Below are positions 1-10,536 of a DNA stretch of 64,000 nucleotides, one piece after another. The position numbers and the translations under genes were made by a program. How positions within the stretch are numbered: the first letter of the stretch is position 1; every line of letters begins with the position of its first letter. The stretch lies in the NCBI GenBank assembly GCA_963585895.1, contig OY757904.1, positions 67,542,333 through 67,606,332 of the forward strand, given 5' to 3'. The notes beneath the pieces were generated by a model. The model searched no databases. It was given only the letters and a program-made list of their open reading frames with translations, and was not told where the DNA came from. The stretch comes from Sepioteuthis lessoniana. Its lineage: Eukaryota > Mollusca > Cephalopoda > Myopsida > Loliginidae.

Positions 1-80
1 ATGCCACTGACAAGATTTGAAGAGAGCTGGCCTCTCTCGACGGAATATCTTCCTGAACTCCCTTAAAACCTCAACATAGT

Positions 81-96
81 AACCCTAACCCTAACC
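81..96 (-). other. telomere-like filler at mariner deletion junction
   Basis: The plus strand reads AACCCTAACCCTAACC, which is GGTTAGGG-type sequence in the element's sense. It sits exactly where about 430 bp of transposase coding sequence is missing. The copy at 43685-44583 has a similar filler (44128-44145) at the same breakpoint. Confidence 0.75.
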
Positions 97-158
97 GTAT
101 TGGCCAATCAACTCTGATGTATTGACTTCTTTATTCCTCCCACACCTCTCACCATCCC

Positions 159-159
159 T

Positions 160-199
<40 letters not shown>

Positions 200-470
200 T
201 ATAATGTGTGCCTTCCTTGAATCTCTTATGCCACTCAAAAACTGATGCTCGATTCATGCAGGATGCTACAAAAACAACCTGAAGCATTCCATATGTTTTT
301 GTGGCATTTTTCCCAAGCTTAAAACATAATTTTATTTCATGTCTTTTTTCTAAAGTGTCCTCACGTCCAGATTGCTTTTTTGAAATTCGCCGGATGTGAC
401 AATCAGGTTTTAGTAGGGTGTATTCCAATTCCCGCTGTAGCTGTTCATTTGAACCTGAGATCAAAAACAT
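159..470 (-). pseudogene. mariner transposase N-terminal fragment
   Basis: The first 80 or so residues are the N-terminal DNA-binding part of a mariner transposase. Recognisable landmarks are IKLCFKLGKNA, TYGMLQ and SCMNRASVFEWHKRFKEG, the helix-turn-helix core shared with the copies at 31.1 and 43.7 kb. The reading frame then runs into a translated (GT)n array (VCVCVC), so the open frame ends artificially. No catalytic Asp is present in this piece. The frame is a relic with no transposase activity expected. Confidence 0.9.
163..195. repeat. (AC)n microsatellite inside mariner
   Basis: About 16 AC units lie inside the mariner transposase region, where other copies read TCTGTGAGGG (sense strand). 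The array therefore seems to have grown from a short GTGTG seed in the element. Confidence 0.9.
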
Positions 471-579
471 TGGTCTGTCATCTCATTAGATGTATATCAA
501 TAACATACTGAATTTTCAAGAGTCTATGACAATTTTAAATGCCTGTAAAAAAAAATCTGGAAAACTATTCAACTAACCT

Positions 580-581
<2 letters not shown>

Positions 582-624
<43 letters not shown>
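582..624. repeat. (TA)n microsatellite
   Basis: About 21 TA units lie between the 5' end of the mariner copy and the SINE-like repeat at 626. Confidence 0.95.
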
Positions 625-625
<1 letters not shown>

Positions 626-627
<2 letters not shown>

Positions 628-870
628 TCCACAGGAAGACTGTTCCGTTGTATCACAATTCTATAATGCGGCAAGACATACTGGATGCTTAAAGTTGGGA
701 TCGAAACCAGTCTAACTTGACTCTTGACTGACATCCTACCTCTCAACTATTTAGGTGACCTGCGTCAGCTCCTGAATTTAACGCATTATTGTTAGGTTTC
801 ATTTGTTTACATTTTGCGCTATCGTATACCGGAGTGCTCAATACGTAGCAGCTGTTAATTCCTTTGCCAT
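626..870 (-). mobile_element. SINE-like repeat, family S4
   Basis: This segment matches 12040-12310 along most of its length. Shared stretches include CCACAG.AAGACTGTT, GGATCGAAACC and ATTCCTTTGCC. In minus orientation the middle carries a polymerase III B-box-like GGTTTCGATCCC. It is flanked by TA arrays on both sides (582-624 and 869-886). Confidence 0.65.
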
Positions 871-1618
871 ATATATATATATATATGTACGGATATAGAA
901 ACATTTTCATGGATATAGACTCACATATATGCATATGTGTGCCTCAGAGTATACTAGATGTTACATATGTCTGTAGGTTAAACTTATACTAAAATATGTG
1001 TATATGGAGTTTTGCGCATATGTGTGTCAGTGTGGGTGCGTGTCCATAAATGTGATTTGATACGTACACATGTGTAATAGATATGAGATTCAGTCTATGA
1101 ATATGTTCCTACATGTGTCTCTATTAATTTTAGTGCGTAAGAGCCCTACTATTAAATACATTTATCCTGTGAGCGAGATTATTGTCATCTGATGGTGATG
1201 GAGAGTTTAATCTGCCATTTTCGTGAAACTATTTCCACATTCACTGACATTGCCAACAATACGCGATATCTTATTTAGCCCTGAGTCCATTTTCTAAGTT
1301 GCTATGCACTTTTGACCTTAGTATTCAAGTCTGACAGCAATCGACCATTATGTGTGGACAGACAGCCCTCCAACTTTGACATCTTATCAGCGATCTACCA
1401 AACAAAACTGCAGCATTTACCTCGAATGATTGTTTTACACAAAAGAAGACACGTAATAGAAAAGAATTTTTGAAACGACAATCATTTTAAACGGACAAAT
1501 CAACAGATCCTTGTCTGCGATTGGCAAAATTGGGAAGAAAAGAGCTTTGCTTCTGTATAAACTTGAACATCTATATAACAATATATTACGGAAAGTCTGT
1601 AAGTAAATATATGTGCAT
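871..1618. other. no gene recognised
   Basis: A short TA array lies at 869-886, then AT-rich sequence with scattered TATG/GTGT runs. Short open frames here translate microsatellite or show no domain. Confidence 0.6.
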
Positions 1619-1638
1619 CTATATATATATATATATAT

Positions 1639-1678
<40 letters not shown>

Positions 1679-1742
1679 CTGTGTGTCAGTGTGTTTATAT
1701 ATATGCATGTGTATTTGTGTCTGCGTGTATATGTGTCTGTAA
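1619..1742. repeat. compound (TA)n(GT)n microsatellite
   Basis: TA units run to about 1640, then GT units to about 1680, then degenerate GTGT/TATG. Open frames on both strands here are translated repeat (YIYI, VCVC, HTHT). Confidence 0.95.
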
Positions 1743-1861
1743 TAATCAAAAAATATTTCGCAATATTTGTAAATAAAAGCTGTCAGTATTGCCTATAGAC
1801 CATATATATATAAGTTATACAATCGTAGATATAAAGTCGTTGGTGCTTGGTGACTGTTAGT

Positions 1862-1935
1862 TTATTGCCCAAGTGGTTATCGGACATACTGGCATATCTA
1901 CTACACTTATGTTCGAATCTAATCACATATGAAGT
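1862..1935 (+). repeat. tRNA-derived SINE head (fragment)
   Basis: An A-box-like stretch, GCCCAAGTGGTTATCGGAC, is followed about 35 bases later by a B-box-like ATGTTCGAATCTAAT. That is the spacing of a tRNA-derived polymerase III promoter. The cloverleaf is not convincing as a functional tRNA, so I call it a SINE head relic. Confidence 0.4.
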
Positions 1936-2175
1936 GTCAGCAGTCGGCTGTTTGACATAAGACAAGAAAACTGACAGGCTGTAAGTCATAGAAAACATAA
2001 TATATGTGCATTTTCGTATTCGTTTTTATTTATTTTTAGAGCTGATTTCTAGCTTATACAGTTATGAGACGAACCCGAAATCTAATAACCTTTTCTGAAC
2101 AAGAGACCAAACATGGTATTAAAGTTCTATAATGAACTGCAGATGATTGATATCCTGAACTAACATTTACTAATA

Positions 2176-2179
2176 CAAA

Positions 2180-2256
<77 letters not shown>

Positions 2257-2400
2257 ATGTGTGTGTGTGTGTGTGTATGTGCGCTCGTGTGTGTGAGAGA
2301 GAGAGAGGGGGGAGAGAGAAGATATATATAGAGAGAGATAGGGAGAAAGAATGTGAGATAGAGAAAGAGACAGAGAAAATTGAAATACAACGTAATCCCA
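2176..2400. repeat. compound (CA)(TA)(TG)(AG) microsatellite
   Basis: CA (2180-2212), TA (2216-2246), TG (2247-2280), then AG-rich DNA to about 2375. The CA-TA-TG order is self-complementary and could fold into a long hairpin. It lies just downstream, in minus orientation, of the hammerhead-like motif at 2432-2472. The same order of parts occurs at 5753-5975. Confidence 0.9.
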
Positions 2401-2431
2401 AAAAGAAAAACAATAATGGAAAAGAAAGGCA

Positions 2432-2472
2432 ATGTTATAACGTTTCAGCTCTAATGAACCGTCATCAGGACT
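2432..2472 (-). ncRNA. hammerhead-ribozyme-like motif (decayed)
   Basis: The minus strand reads AGUC, then CUGAUGA, one extra C, a stem-loop GGUUC-AUUA-GAGCU, then GAAAC and a near-palindrome GUUAUAAC. This is the hammerhead order: stem I, core, stem II, GAAA, stem III. Stem III (ACGUU/AACAU) has one mismatch, stem I is weak and the expected GUC site reads AUU. It is closely related to the motifs at 5753 and 8692. Function is doubtful; homology to a ribozyme ancestor is inferred. Confidence 0.45.
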
Positions 2473-2520
2473 AAAAGGGGTGATATCTTGTGATATTAAA
2501 TCATCGATGGTTGTTTAAGT

Positions 2521-2522
<2 letters not shown>

Positions 2523-2565
<43 letters not shown>
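2523..2565. repeat. (TA)n microsatellite
   Basis: About 21 TA units end where the inverted LINE segment begins. Confidence 0.95.
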
Positions 2566-2567
<2 letters not shown>

Positions 2568-3655
2568 TATTGCTTAGGGATGAGGTTTTCACGTCATCAC
2601 GTTTTTCTTAACTGTTAATATCTCCCAGGGAACTTGATTTTATTCTTAGTTTAATTGGTATGAATTTTGTTGCCGCTTCTATGTGGTCATTGACGAATTT
2701 CTGATATTCATCATTCGGATTAAGGGTTTTTGATATCTCCCGATATGCATCGAATTTGTGTATTCGTGTATTTATGTCAAACATCTCTATTGTTAAGCAG
2801 GGGCCAGTCATATTGTGCGGTAATGCTTGTTTGCGCCGCGTTCCTGTGTAGTGTCAAAAAAGGAACATAACTCACAAAGGAATGTGCAATTAATACATTT
2901 CTTATTCATGAGGTTGTAGTCTATCGCTTCTTTAGTCTTATTTGCGTAAGTGTAGGTTTATAGCTTTCCCTCCGTTTGGTGTTCCCAATTTCTGTTTGAT
3001 GTATTGTATAAGCTGAATTTATTGTGTACGTTTTTACCGATTTGGGCATTCATGTCTCTACCTATGATGCGAAAGATGTTGTTCAAGATACTACGAACAA
3101 GGGAGGTAGATCCTTATAGAATTTAACGAAGTCTGTTTCATCCCTAACATTAGTATGGCTGTAGCAGGAGATGATCACTGTCCTGGGGTGGCCGTTAAAC
3201 TTAACTAACATCCCATTCGGTTGTATTTACTCGATGCTGTTAAGTGATTTTAGGGCACGTGGAACAATAAACATGTATGCTCCCCGCCCATCACGGCGTT
3301 TTGACTTAAAGATGTCGATACAAACATCCAACCATTGCCAGTATCGTTGTATTTTATATTTACTTCTCTATGATGGTGCCAGTGTTCTTCTTCGCACACT
3401 ATGTCTATCATGATCTATCTCGGACGCTCTTATCTCCGGTAGTTGGCCTCTTCAATTTAAAGTTGTAACGTTAAATGTCACTGTTTTTATTGTGCTTTTA
3501 CATTTAAGTAATTTCTGTCTTTGTGTTTGATTTCTGTGGCTGATTTTTCAAACATTGGATCCAGAGTTCCAAACTCACCAGAACGCTTCCCTTTTGACCC
3601 ACGCTAAGGACGATGCCGTTTGGATATATGGTTTGAGTGAGAGTCTTAGAAATAA
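2566..3655 (-). pseudogene. RTE-like LINE endonuclease and linker, inverted segment
   Basis: Read on the minus strand, this is the AP-endonuclease half of an RTE-like non-LTR retrotransposon. Pieces in order are KTVTFNV near 3480, DIVCEEEHWHHHRE and NIKYNDTGNGWMFVS near 3400-3330, GMNAQIGKNV-like sequence near 3050 (decayed), then the linker (open at 2608-2811) with EISKTLNPNDEYQKFV and EAATKFIPIKLR. It ends near 2566 at SLSNR. Many stops and shifts interrupt it. The natural continuation, NPTNAN, is found on the opposite strand at 3655, so this piece is inverted relative to the rest of the element. Confidence 0.8.
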
Positions 3656-4560
3656 ACCCAACTAACGCTAACGATCAGAAATTTAAGAAAGCAAAAAGTG
3701 AACTATCTACCGCATACTTAAAAGAACAAAGAATATACATCCAAGACAGGGTCAATAAGATAAGTCTCGGTTGAAGATAGACTATTTAGAATAGCATGGG
3801 AGAAAATAAATAAATTGAGTAGTAGGAAGAGCAATGCAAGAACTAAATTAACAGCTGTCAGCCAAGAGGAACGAATAAACCTGTGGAAAAAAACATTTCA
3901 AGAATCTGCTTGGAAAATACCCCAAAATTATTGATGAACTTTAGTCGAAAATTATAAGCAATCATCTAGACATCAAACTAGGACGATTTACGCAAGAAGA
4001 ACTCGACGTAGTACTGAGAAAAATTGAAAAGACGAAAGCTGCAGGAGTATGGAAGACGAGGAAATTCGACAATATACTGCTCCGATAGTGCAGCGCAGAA
4101 TATAACCAAAACATATTAGACAGATGGCAAAGGGATGCATCCTACCTTTCCCCAAGAAGGGTGACATCGGAAAAGGTAAGAACTACCGAGGTATAACTTT
4201 TACTTCCATAGCGGCCAAGACCAGGTCAATAAGAAAAGACTCGGTTGAAGATAGACTATTTAGGATAGCATGGCAGACAATAAATTAATTGAATAGTAGG
4301 AAGTGCACTGCAAGAGCTAAATTAACAGCTGTCAGCCAAGAGGAACGAATAAACGAATAACAGTCAAGATTTACAATGTTCTACTGCTCAACCGAATTGA
4401 GCCTGAATCTTATAAAATTCTCAGGAAGAACCAAAATGTCATTCGGAGAAATCGATCCACGAAAGCATAAATTTTGATAATCCGTCAAATTTTAGAAGGG
4501 GCTCGTGCAAAAAATCTCAAGGTGACACTATTATTTGTAGACTCCTCTAATAAAAGATGG
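3655..4560 (+). pseudogene. RTE-like LINE reverse transcriptase, N-terminal part
   Basis: Plus-strand pieces in order are NPTNANDQKFKKAKSEL and AYLKEQRIYIQ (3655-3750), EDRLFRIAWEKINKLSSRK, TAVSQEERINLWKK, then KLGRFTQEELDVVLRKIEK (about 3980). Next come CILPFPKKGDIGKGKNYRGI with TSIAAK (4135-4218) and, after an inserted duplication, LLLNRIEP, RKNQN and LLFVDSS (to about 4545). These are the palm/finger motifs that precede the catalytic FADD-type box in RTE reverse transcriptases. The box itself and the C-terminus are missing. Frameshifts and stops are frequent. Confidence 0.85.
4221..4366 (+). repeat. internal 140-bp duplication within the LINE
   Basis: This stretch repeats 3747-3886 with about 10 percent difference (shared: ACTATTTAG.ATAGCATGG and AACAGCTGTCAGCCAAGAGG). 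It separates the codons for SIAAK from those for LLLNRIEP, which should be nearly adjacent. Confidence 0.85.
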
Positions 4561-5648
4561 ATAATTTTTATATTGATTTCTCAGTAAATGAATTGAACAT
4601 TTGTCAACGGATTTGACCCTGATAAGTTTACATATAACTGACGACAAATGCTGCGTAGACGACTGCAGTTCTTTCGATAAAACAATAAGATAGTTTCTAC
4701 CACTCATTCCCATTGGCTTCTAAATTCTCGGCTCGATTTAAGCTATGGAAACATTCCAGCTAGCTTAGAAATCTATATTCACGAACAAAATAATAGACGA
4801 AAAAAACATGACGGGAGTGATATATATCACCAGGAAACAATCAGTCAAGTTGACGGGGTCTTATATAACGTACAGGTCTTCGTTGTGGAAATGATGTTGA
4901 GAGATTGAATTCTTGTCCAGCTGGCTGCCAACGATTTGCGGCTAGTTTACCGAGTAAATGCTCGCTGGTGATAGGATTCAGCAAAATGTGTTCAAATTGA
5001 CTTGCATTTTTCACAAAAAAATTAAATAATTTTTTATAAAAAAACAAGTTTTATTTTAACTATCACAACTTCAACCGAGATTTGAATCTATCTCTCTTGC
5101 CCCTTCATGAGGAAAGACATGGGAGTACTTGACTCAAAAACATTGGCATGTCATTCCAACAAATATAAAGATTAGTAGTAAATCAAAACGATGTGTACTA
5201 AGCCAAAAATTACATATTCGCCCGTGGCTAGGTGTGTTTAAATATATGTACCTATCTCACACATGTACGTAAATCTATAGACGCCTTTACATATATATAT
5301 ATATCGTTTTTGTGATTCATTTTATTTGTTTATGCATCCCTTCAATTTTGTTTTATTGTTTGTTTTTTTTGGGGGTTTTTTTGCTGGTTTTCTTTTTTTC
5401 CTGTCTGTCTGTTTGTCTCTCGCTTTCCCATATATCCCCTTACCTTTCTTTTATCTCTTTATCTTTCATCATTCCATTTCTTTTCTCTTCCTTTCCTTCA
5501 TCCTACTTCTTTCTCCTTCTCTCTCCGTCCGATTCTAAATCTTTGTAAACTAATAGAACAAATTAGCTTAAAAGAATATTCGTCACCAATCATATGACAT
5601 TTTTTTAACATGGACATTGATTTATTGATTTAACGGTTTCCATTGTTC

Positions 5649-5650
<2 letters not shown>
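4561..5650. other. no gene; pyrimidine-rich tract at 5350-5530
   Basis: AT-rich sequence with no recognised coding. A short TA run is at 5290-5304. From 5350 to 5530 the plus strand is almost pure T and C, and both frames there translate to F/L/S-rich strings, which is composition rather than protein. A TA array follows at 5651-5680. Confidence 0.6.
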
Positions 5651-5682
<32 letters not shown>

Positions 5683-5752
5683 TCTTCCTTGTTTATTAAT
5701 TTTATTAAACATCAATTGGTGATTTAACATCATTAGATATCATCCTGGTGAT

Positions 5753-5798
5753 AGTCCTGGTGATAGTTCATTAGAACCAAAATGTTAGAGCGTCGACT
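5753..5798 (+). ncRNA. hammerhead-ribozyme-like motif (decayed)
   Basis: Plus strand: AGUC (stem I), CUGGUGA (core with A6 changed to G), one extra U, AGUUC-AUUA-GAACC stem-loop, AAAA in place of GAAA, then a stem III region ending in GUC (5792-5794) followed by GACU (5795-5798), which pairs with the AGUC at 5753-5756. The GUC cleavage triplet and stem I are kept while two core bases are lost, so cleavage is unlikely. CT, CA and TA arrays begin about 50 bases downstream. Confidence 0.5.
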
Positions 5799-5839
5799 TT
5801 CTTTCAAATTAAATTCTTCTTGGATAACCTTGTTTTTCA

Positions 5840-5881
5840 ACTCTCTCCTGCTTTCTCTTTCTCTCTCTCTCCCTCTCTCTT

Positions 5882-5975
<94 letters not shown>
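5840..5975. repeat. compound (CT)(CA)(TA) microsatellite
   Basis: CT-rich sequence to 5880, about 33 CA units (5882-5946), then TA to 5974. Same order of parts as at 2176-2400 on the other strand, so the array appears to belong to the flanking repeat family. Confidence 0.9.
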
Positions 5976-5977
<2 letters not shown>

Positions 5978-5985
5978 TTTGCTTT

Positions 5986-7164
5986 CTTTGTTTTAATTCT
6001 ATATAAACCTTAATTAATGCCGAAAATTCCATTGAAGAACAAACATTTATGATACAAATCGATGAGGGAATAAGGGTTCAATTTTTTCCCGGAATATTAA
6101 TCAGAAAACAGTTGTAATAGTACGACTGAATTTCAATATCCCTTACTATATCTCAGTACAACACTGTACCCAACACGTCCGGAGACTCGCCAGTGACAAA
6201 GTTGACTGATTGTAATAGAGATAACTTGTTTTTGAGAATATAATATTCTTCACAGCTATTTCGATTAGGTTACTGTGAAAAATGAGATTTTTGTAGCCCT
6301 TCTTAGAGAACTAGTTGATTGTGAAAAATACCTGATGTTACCCTGTATAGTGAGAAATCAAAAAGAGCTTGAATTTCGAAGATGCCGAGAGATAAAAGCC
6401 AGGTTATTGGAGTATTGTTTTGAATTATCAATTATAGAGGAAAAGATCCATGAACTTGATTTGAACAATAGTTTATTTGAGATGTATTTTCGGCTAGTGA
6501 ATTGGTTTGGATTATGAAGTAACGTACACATAACGACAGAGTTTATCGTCACGAGTTTAGTTGGCATTTGGACTATTGAGACAACGAAGAGACTCGTAAT
6601 GAAAGCAGTAAAACACATGCGTAATTATAGTACTCAGCCGAGAGAGTAAAACACCAACTCACATACGTAAGCACTCATCAGTGAGTGACTCCAGCATTTC
6701 ACTAAGTTGTAAAATAAAGCCAAGGCAGATAAACATATAAGCAATTCAGGCGTTGCATTCTTTCTTGTATTACTATAGATGACCCATGGTAGTTGATTTT
6801 ATTGCACTTGATATATTATTAAACTGTCACATTTATTCACTGGCTCCGTTCTTCTTCCGACGAAGGGATCGACTTATCCTGTTAAGAAAATTCGTCACCA
6901 GAGGAGATTACCACTGCTTCTCTGTTTGGAAAACAGCCATTTCTTTGATCAGTAAGAATCACAATTCTTCCTGGATGGCTAGCAAGACGATAGACAAATG
7001 ACACTGTGCCTGAAGACAGTGCAAATTGTAAAAGTCCTACCAATCCGACAGCTGTGTAGAGAGGGAGATTTCACAGCTGCGCGTCGATCAGAAATACGAC
7101 GTTGTTAGAGTGGAGCGGCTTGTGTTTATATGGGTGACTGTGTATTGACAATAAGAAATTATAC
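5986..7164. other. no recognised gene; one unexplained 80-codon frame
   Basis: The only notable frame is 6275-6517 (+), 80 codons, rich in charged and leucine residues (for example CREIKARLLEYC and IIEEKIHELDLNN), giving a helix-forming character. It has no recognised domain, no visible splice context and no poly(A) signal close by. I treat it as unproven. Confidence 0.4.
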
Positions 7165-7167
7165 ATG

Positions 7168-7744
<577 letters not shown>

Positions 7745-7749
7745 TCGGG

Positions 7750-7985
7750 GGATGTTCTTGTGGAGTCGTGGCTAACGAGCTGGACTGCGACACCGTAGTT
7801 AGAAAGTCGGAACTCCTGTCGGGGTGTTACGGTCGTTTTCAGATTAATACCCTAGGGAAAATATGAATCCTCTGTGTACCCCGCCCAGCTATCAGTTGAA
7901 CAGTGCGACTACTGTCCTTCTGCAAAAATAGCTTAGATATAAAATAACCCTCAACCTCTGATACGCCATTAAATAAACCAGGGAA
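7750..7985 (+). mobile_element. tRNA-derived SINE, family S2
   Basis: A-box-like GTGGCTAACGAGCTGGAC and B-box-like GTCGGAACTCCTG form the tRNA-derived head. The body reads TTCAGATTAATACCCTAGGG, then CCAGCTAT, and the tail is GATACGCCATTAAATAAACC. The same body and tail recur at 37692, 38622, 43375 and 55265. Confidence 0.75.
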
Positions 7986-8590
7986 TTCCATCGAATAATC
8001 ATATTGGCCCACTTTTTATTAACAATCGTATCCATTTTCATTTTGATTTTTACAGTTTGTTATTAGACTGTTAATTAATTATTGGAATCTAGAATTTATG
8101 TAGAAGTCATATGGTAGATTTCCGAAAATCCAAACGAATTTATTTTATACTCTTTTTAATTCATCTCATTTTCACATAGTCTTTTTCATTATGTTTGGCA
8201 TATTTTGGAACAATTATCACAATCATTTGTTCTAGACAATTATTTTCCCTTTACTTTCCGGGAGTTTTATAAATATGTGAAAAAAAAAGGAAAAGTTAGA
8301 ATATTAGAAATTATCCTGAGGTATTTGACTATCGCTTCAGGTATTCTATCTTCGGTGTTTATTTTCAGGAATATTTTCCGGTAGGCAATGTTGTTTCACC
8401 CAGCCTCTTCCTCAACAACATGCTTATAGGTTTAGCTTGTTTACAGTTTTTCCTTTTTAAATTGCTTACTAATAAAAGATGTTAGGTGAGAAATTAAATC
8501 GAAAATGAATAAATATATGTAATATACAATTGTTTTTATTGTATTTTATGGCATATCAAACATTCTGTGTTATTGTCTGCCAAACCATGT

Positions 8591-8594
<4 letters not shown>
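7986..8594. other. no gene recognised
   Basis: AT-rich sequence without recognisable coding or repeat match in this window. Confidence 0.6.
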
Positions 8595-8645
<51 letters not shown>

Positions 8646-8944
8646 GAGAGCAGAAAAACATAATCCAAATAGGAGAATTTATTATGATGTAAAGTCGAGT
8701 TTAATGTTTCAGTTTTAGTAACCATCACCAGGACTTGGATATCAGAATAGTTCACATAGCGATAGATGCTTGCTGAGATAACAGGTACAATAGAAAAATA
8801 TACAATGAAAAAATACAAATTTGCCCATAGCGTTCATAATTAAAAAGTGTTAAGAACGTGTCTTTACATCATAATAAATTCACCTATTTGGATTATGTTT
8901 TTCTGCTATCTTCATACTCTCGGATTTTGATCCATATTTACTTT

Positions 8945-9016
<72 letters not shown>
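8595..9016. mobile_element. inverted-repeat element between two (TA)n arrays
   Basis: About 55 bases at 8641-8695 recur as reverse complement at 8866-8920 with few differences (shared core: CAGAAAAACATAATCCAAAT and TTTATTATGATGTAAAG). Outside each arm is a long TA array (8595-8641 and 8947-9016). The structure resembles either a MITE or two opposed copies of a ribozyme-carrying repeat. The left arm continues into the hammerhead-like motif at 8692-8736; the right arm does not. Confidence 0.65.
8692..8736 (-). ncRNA. hammerhead-ribozyme-like motif (decayed)
   Basis: Minus strand: AAGUC, CUGGUGA, one extra U, a stem-loop (GGUU ACUA AAACU), GAAAC, a short stem III region, then CUC and GACUU. The GACUU (8692-8696) pairs over 5 bp with the AAGUC at 8732-8736, giving stem I, and CUC is an allowed NUH cleavage triplet. 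The core A6 is changed to G and stem III is weak. A TA array starts about 50 bases downstream on the minus strand. Confidence 0.5.
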
Positions 9017-9019
<3 letters not shown>

Positions 9020-9316
9020 TGTTACCAAATACATTGTAGGTAACATTACTCTTAAACGAACCACGTCCTATTAGTTTGCACACAGTTAAATGCTTTCTAA
9101 TATTTTTAACACACTTCAATGGCTATAACTGCAGTTAATTAACTAATAAGTTATACCACTGATTCAAAGTGACCTGGGGGTAATGTCGATGAATGGGTAC
9201 TCCATTTTCCACGAAGATATAGGGTAGAACACTTACCGTTAGGTAAATTTTTGTATAAAAGCAAGGATATGCTGGATCCTTTATTATCAATATATTTCAA
9301 TAAAGTATTTTCTTAC

Positions 9317-9365
<49 letters not shown>

Positions 9366-9870
9366 TCACCAATTATTGTTTTCTTAACCAAGTAAAAAAT
9401 AGTTATGTTCATTTTTGGACACATTTTAAAAATTATATACAGTGATGCTGCGTGCGTGTTGTGACATTGACCTAACTTATCTGGAGATGACCAAATGTTA
9501 GTCTGCAGAGCTGTCATTATAACCTCAGGTCAATATAAACGCAGATTGGTTTTGGCCACAATCTTGGTAAATATGCTACTACGATAGTTTGCATTAAAGT
9601 TAGACTAAACTAACCAAAACCAACACTTAAGTTGCTCCCATTAATAATTAAACTTGCTGCACTGACAAATTCGTGAGACTTACAGCTGTAAATCGTAGTT
9701 ATTATGTCGTGACAAACGTTCTAATGTTGCTCTAAATCCACAGCTACTGTTATTGTTGTTGTTTTTGTAATTGTTGTTGTAGATGGTGATAATGATGCTG
9801 CTGCTCGTTTGTTTATTTGTTAGGTGCACACGAGTTATTCAAATTTCTTCCAGGTAGAAACATAAGAAAT

Positions 9871-9902
<32 letters not shown>

Positions 9903-10536
9903 GGGGGGATATAATTCTTATGGGATATTTGCCCAATTGAGGTCATTTACTACGCAGATATGAGGAATTGCGTGCCTTTTTTTTTACATTTTAGGGAGTG
10001 TTCTTAATAATTTTTTTTTTTACCCATGCTCATCTCATATGAAGTATCTTTATTTGAGCCATCGCAAATAAAACTAGAATGGACATGAGAGAAATGCCAA
10101 TGGATGGGGACTCAACACTCAATATTTCAAAACTGGATCTCGTCACCTTATTCAGTTTAGTGTGATACCCAGGACAGCACATTTTTTCCGAGGGAGGGCA
10201 CTTATTCCTTCTGTAGAGGATACAGTCAGTTTAAAGTACCACCAATAGGACACAGAAGTACGATATCGTATTTTACCAAATAGTATTTACTGCTTGTAAC
10301 TGATTTAAAATATTAAAAAAAAAAGATTATTTGGGTGAGACACACGTATTTTGGTAGAGACTGAGAGATACAGAGAGAAATAGAGCTGTGCAGAAACAGA
10401 CGGCAAGAGAACAGAAGAAGGAATTGGACCTGCAGCAACAGTTGCTCGCTTTTTTAAGTATATACAATACATTATTCTTGAGATTCCGATAAGAAAAGGA
10501 GAAAGGCGAAAAAAAGAAAAATATCCTGATATATAC
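9017..10536. other. no gene; TA array at 9320-9361
   Basis: AT-rich sequence. Small repeats are a TA array at 9320-9361, a GTT-rich patch at 9745-9780 and GATA/GA units at 9868-9903. Short open frames show no domain. Confidence 0.6.

Larger units (their letters stand above)
1..581 (-). mobile_element. mariner-like element, internally deleted, cut by window start
   Basis: The minus strand starts at the right edge with a mariner terminal repeat (TTTTCCAGA, then a T-run, then ACAGGCATTT) that matches the ends of the copies at 31134 and 43685. It continues through the helix-turn-helix half of the transposase. After a telomere-like junction at 81-96 it jumps to the sequence preceding the second catalytic Asp. 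Compared with the fuller copy at 31134-32455, about 430 bp of the middle is missing. The left end lies outside the window. The element abuts a TA array, as expected for a transposon that targets TA. Confidence 0.85.

Noticed and set aside
1..100. Telomere or chromosome end, suggested by CCCTAA repeats near the window start
   Set aside because: Only two to three units are present and they lie inside a mariner copy at a deletion junction. The same filler occurs at 44128 far from any end.
1435..1798. Open frames on both strands rich in YIYIYI, VCVCVC and HTHTHT
   Set aside because: They are translations of TA, GT and AC microsatellites. The same holds at 2054-2432, 7088-7428, 8530-9119, 13957-14316, 40095-40353, 42762-43213, 47679-47873 and 57801-58090.
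5312..5548. Two overlapping frames rich in F, L and S, resembling membrane segments
   Set aside because: They translate a near-pure pyrimidine tract in two frames at once.
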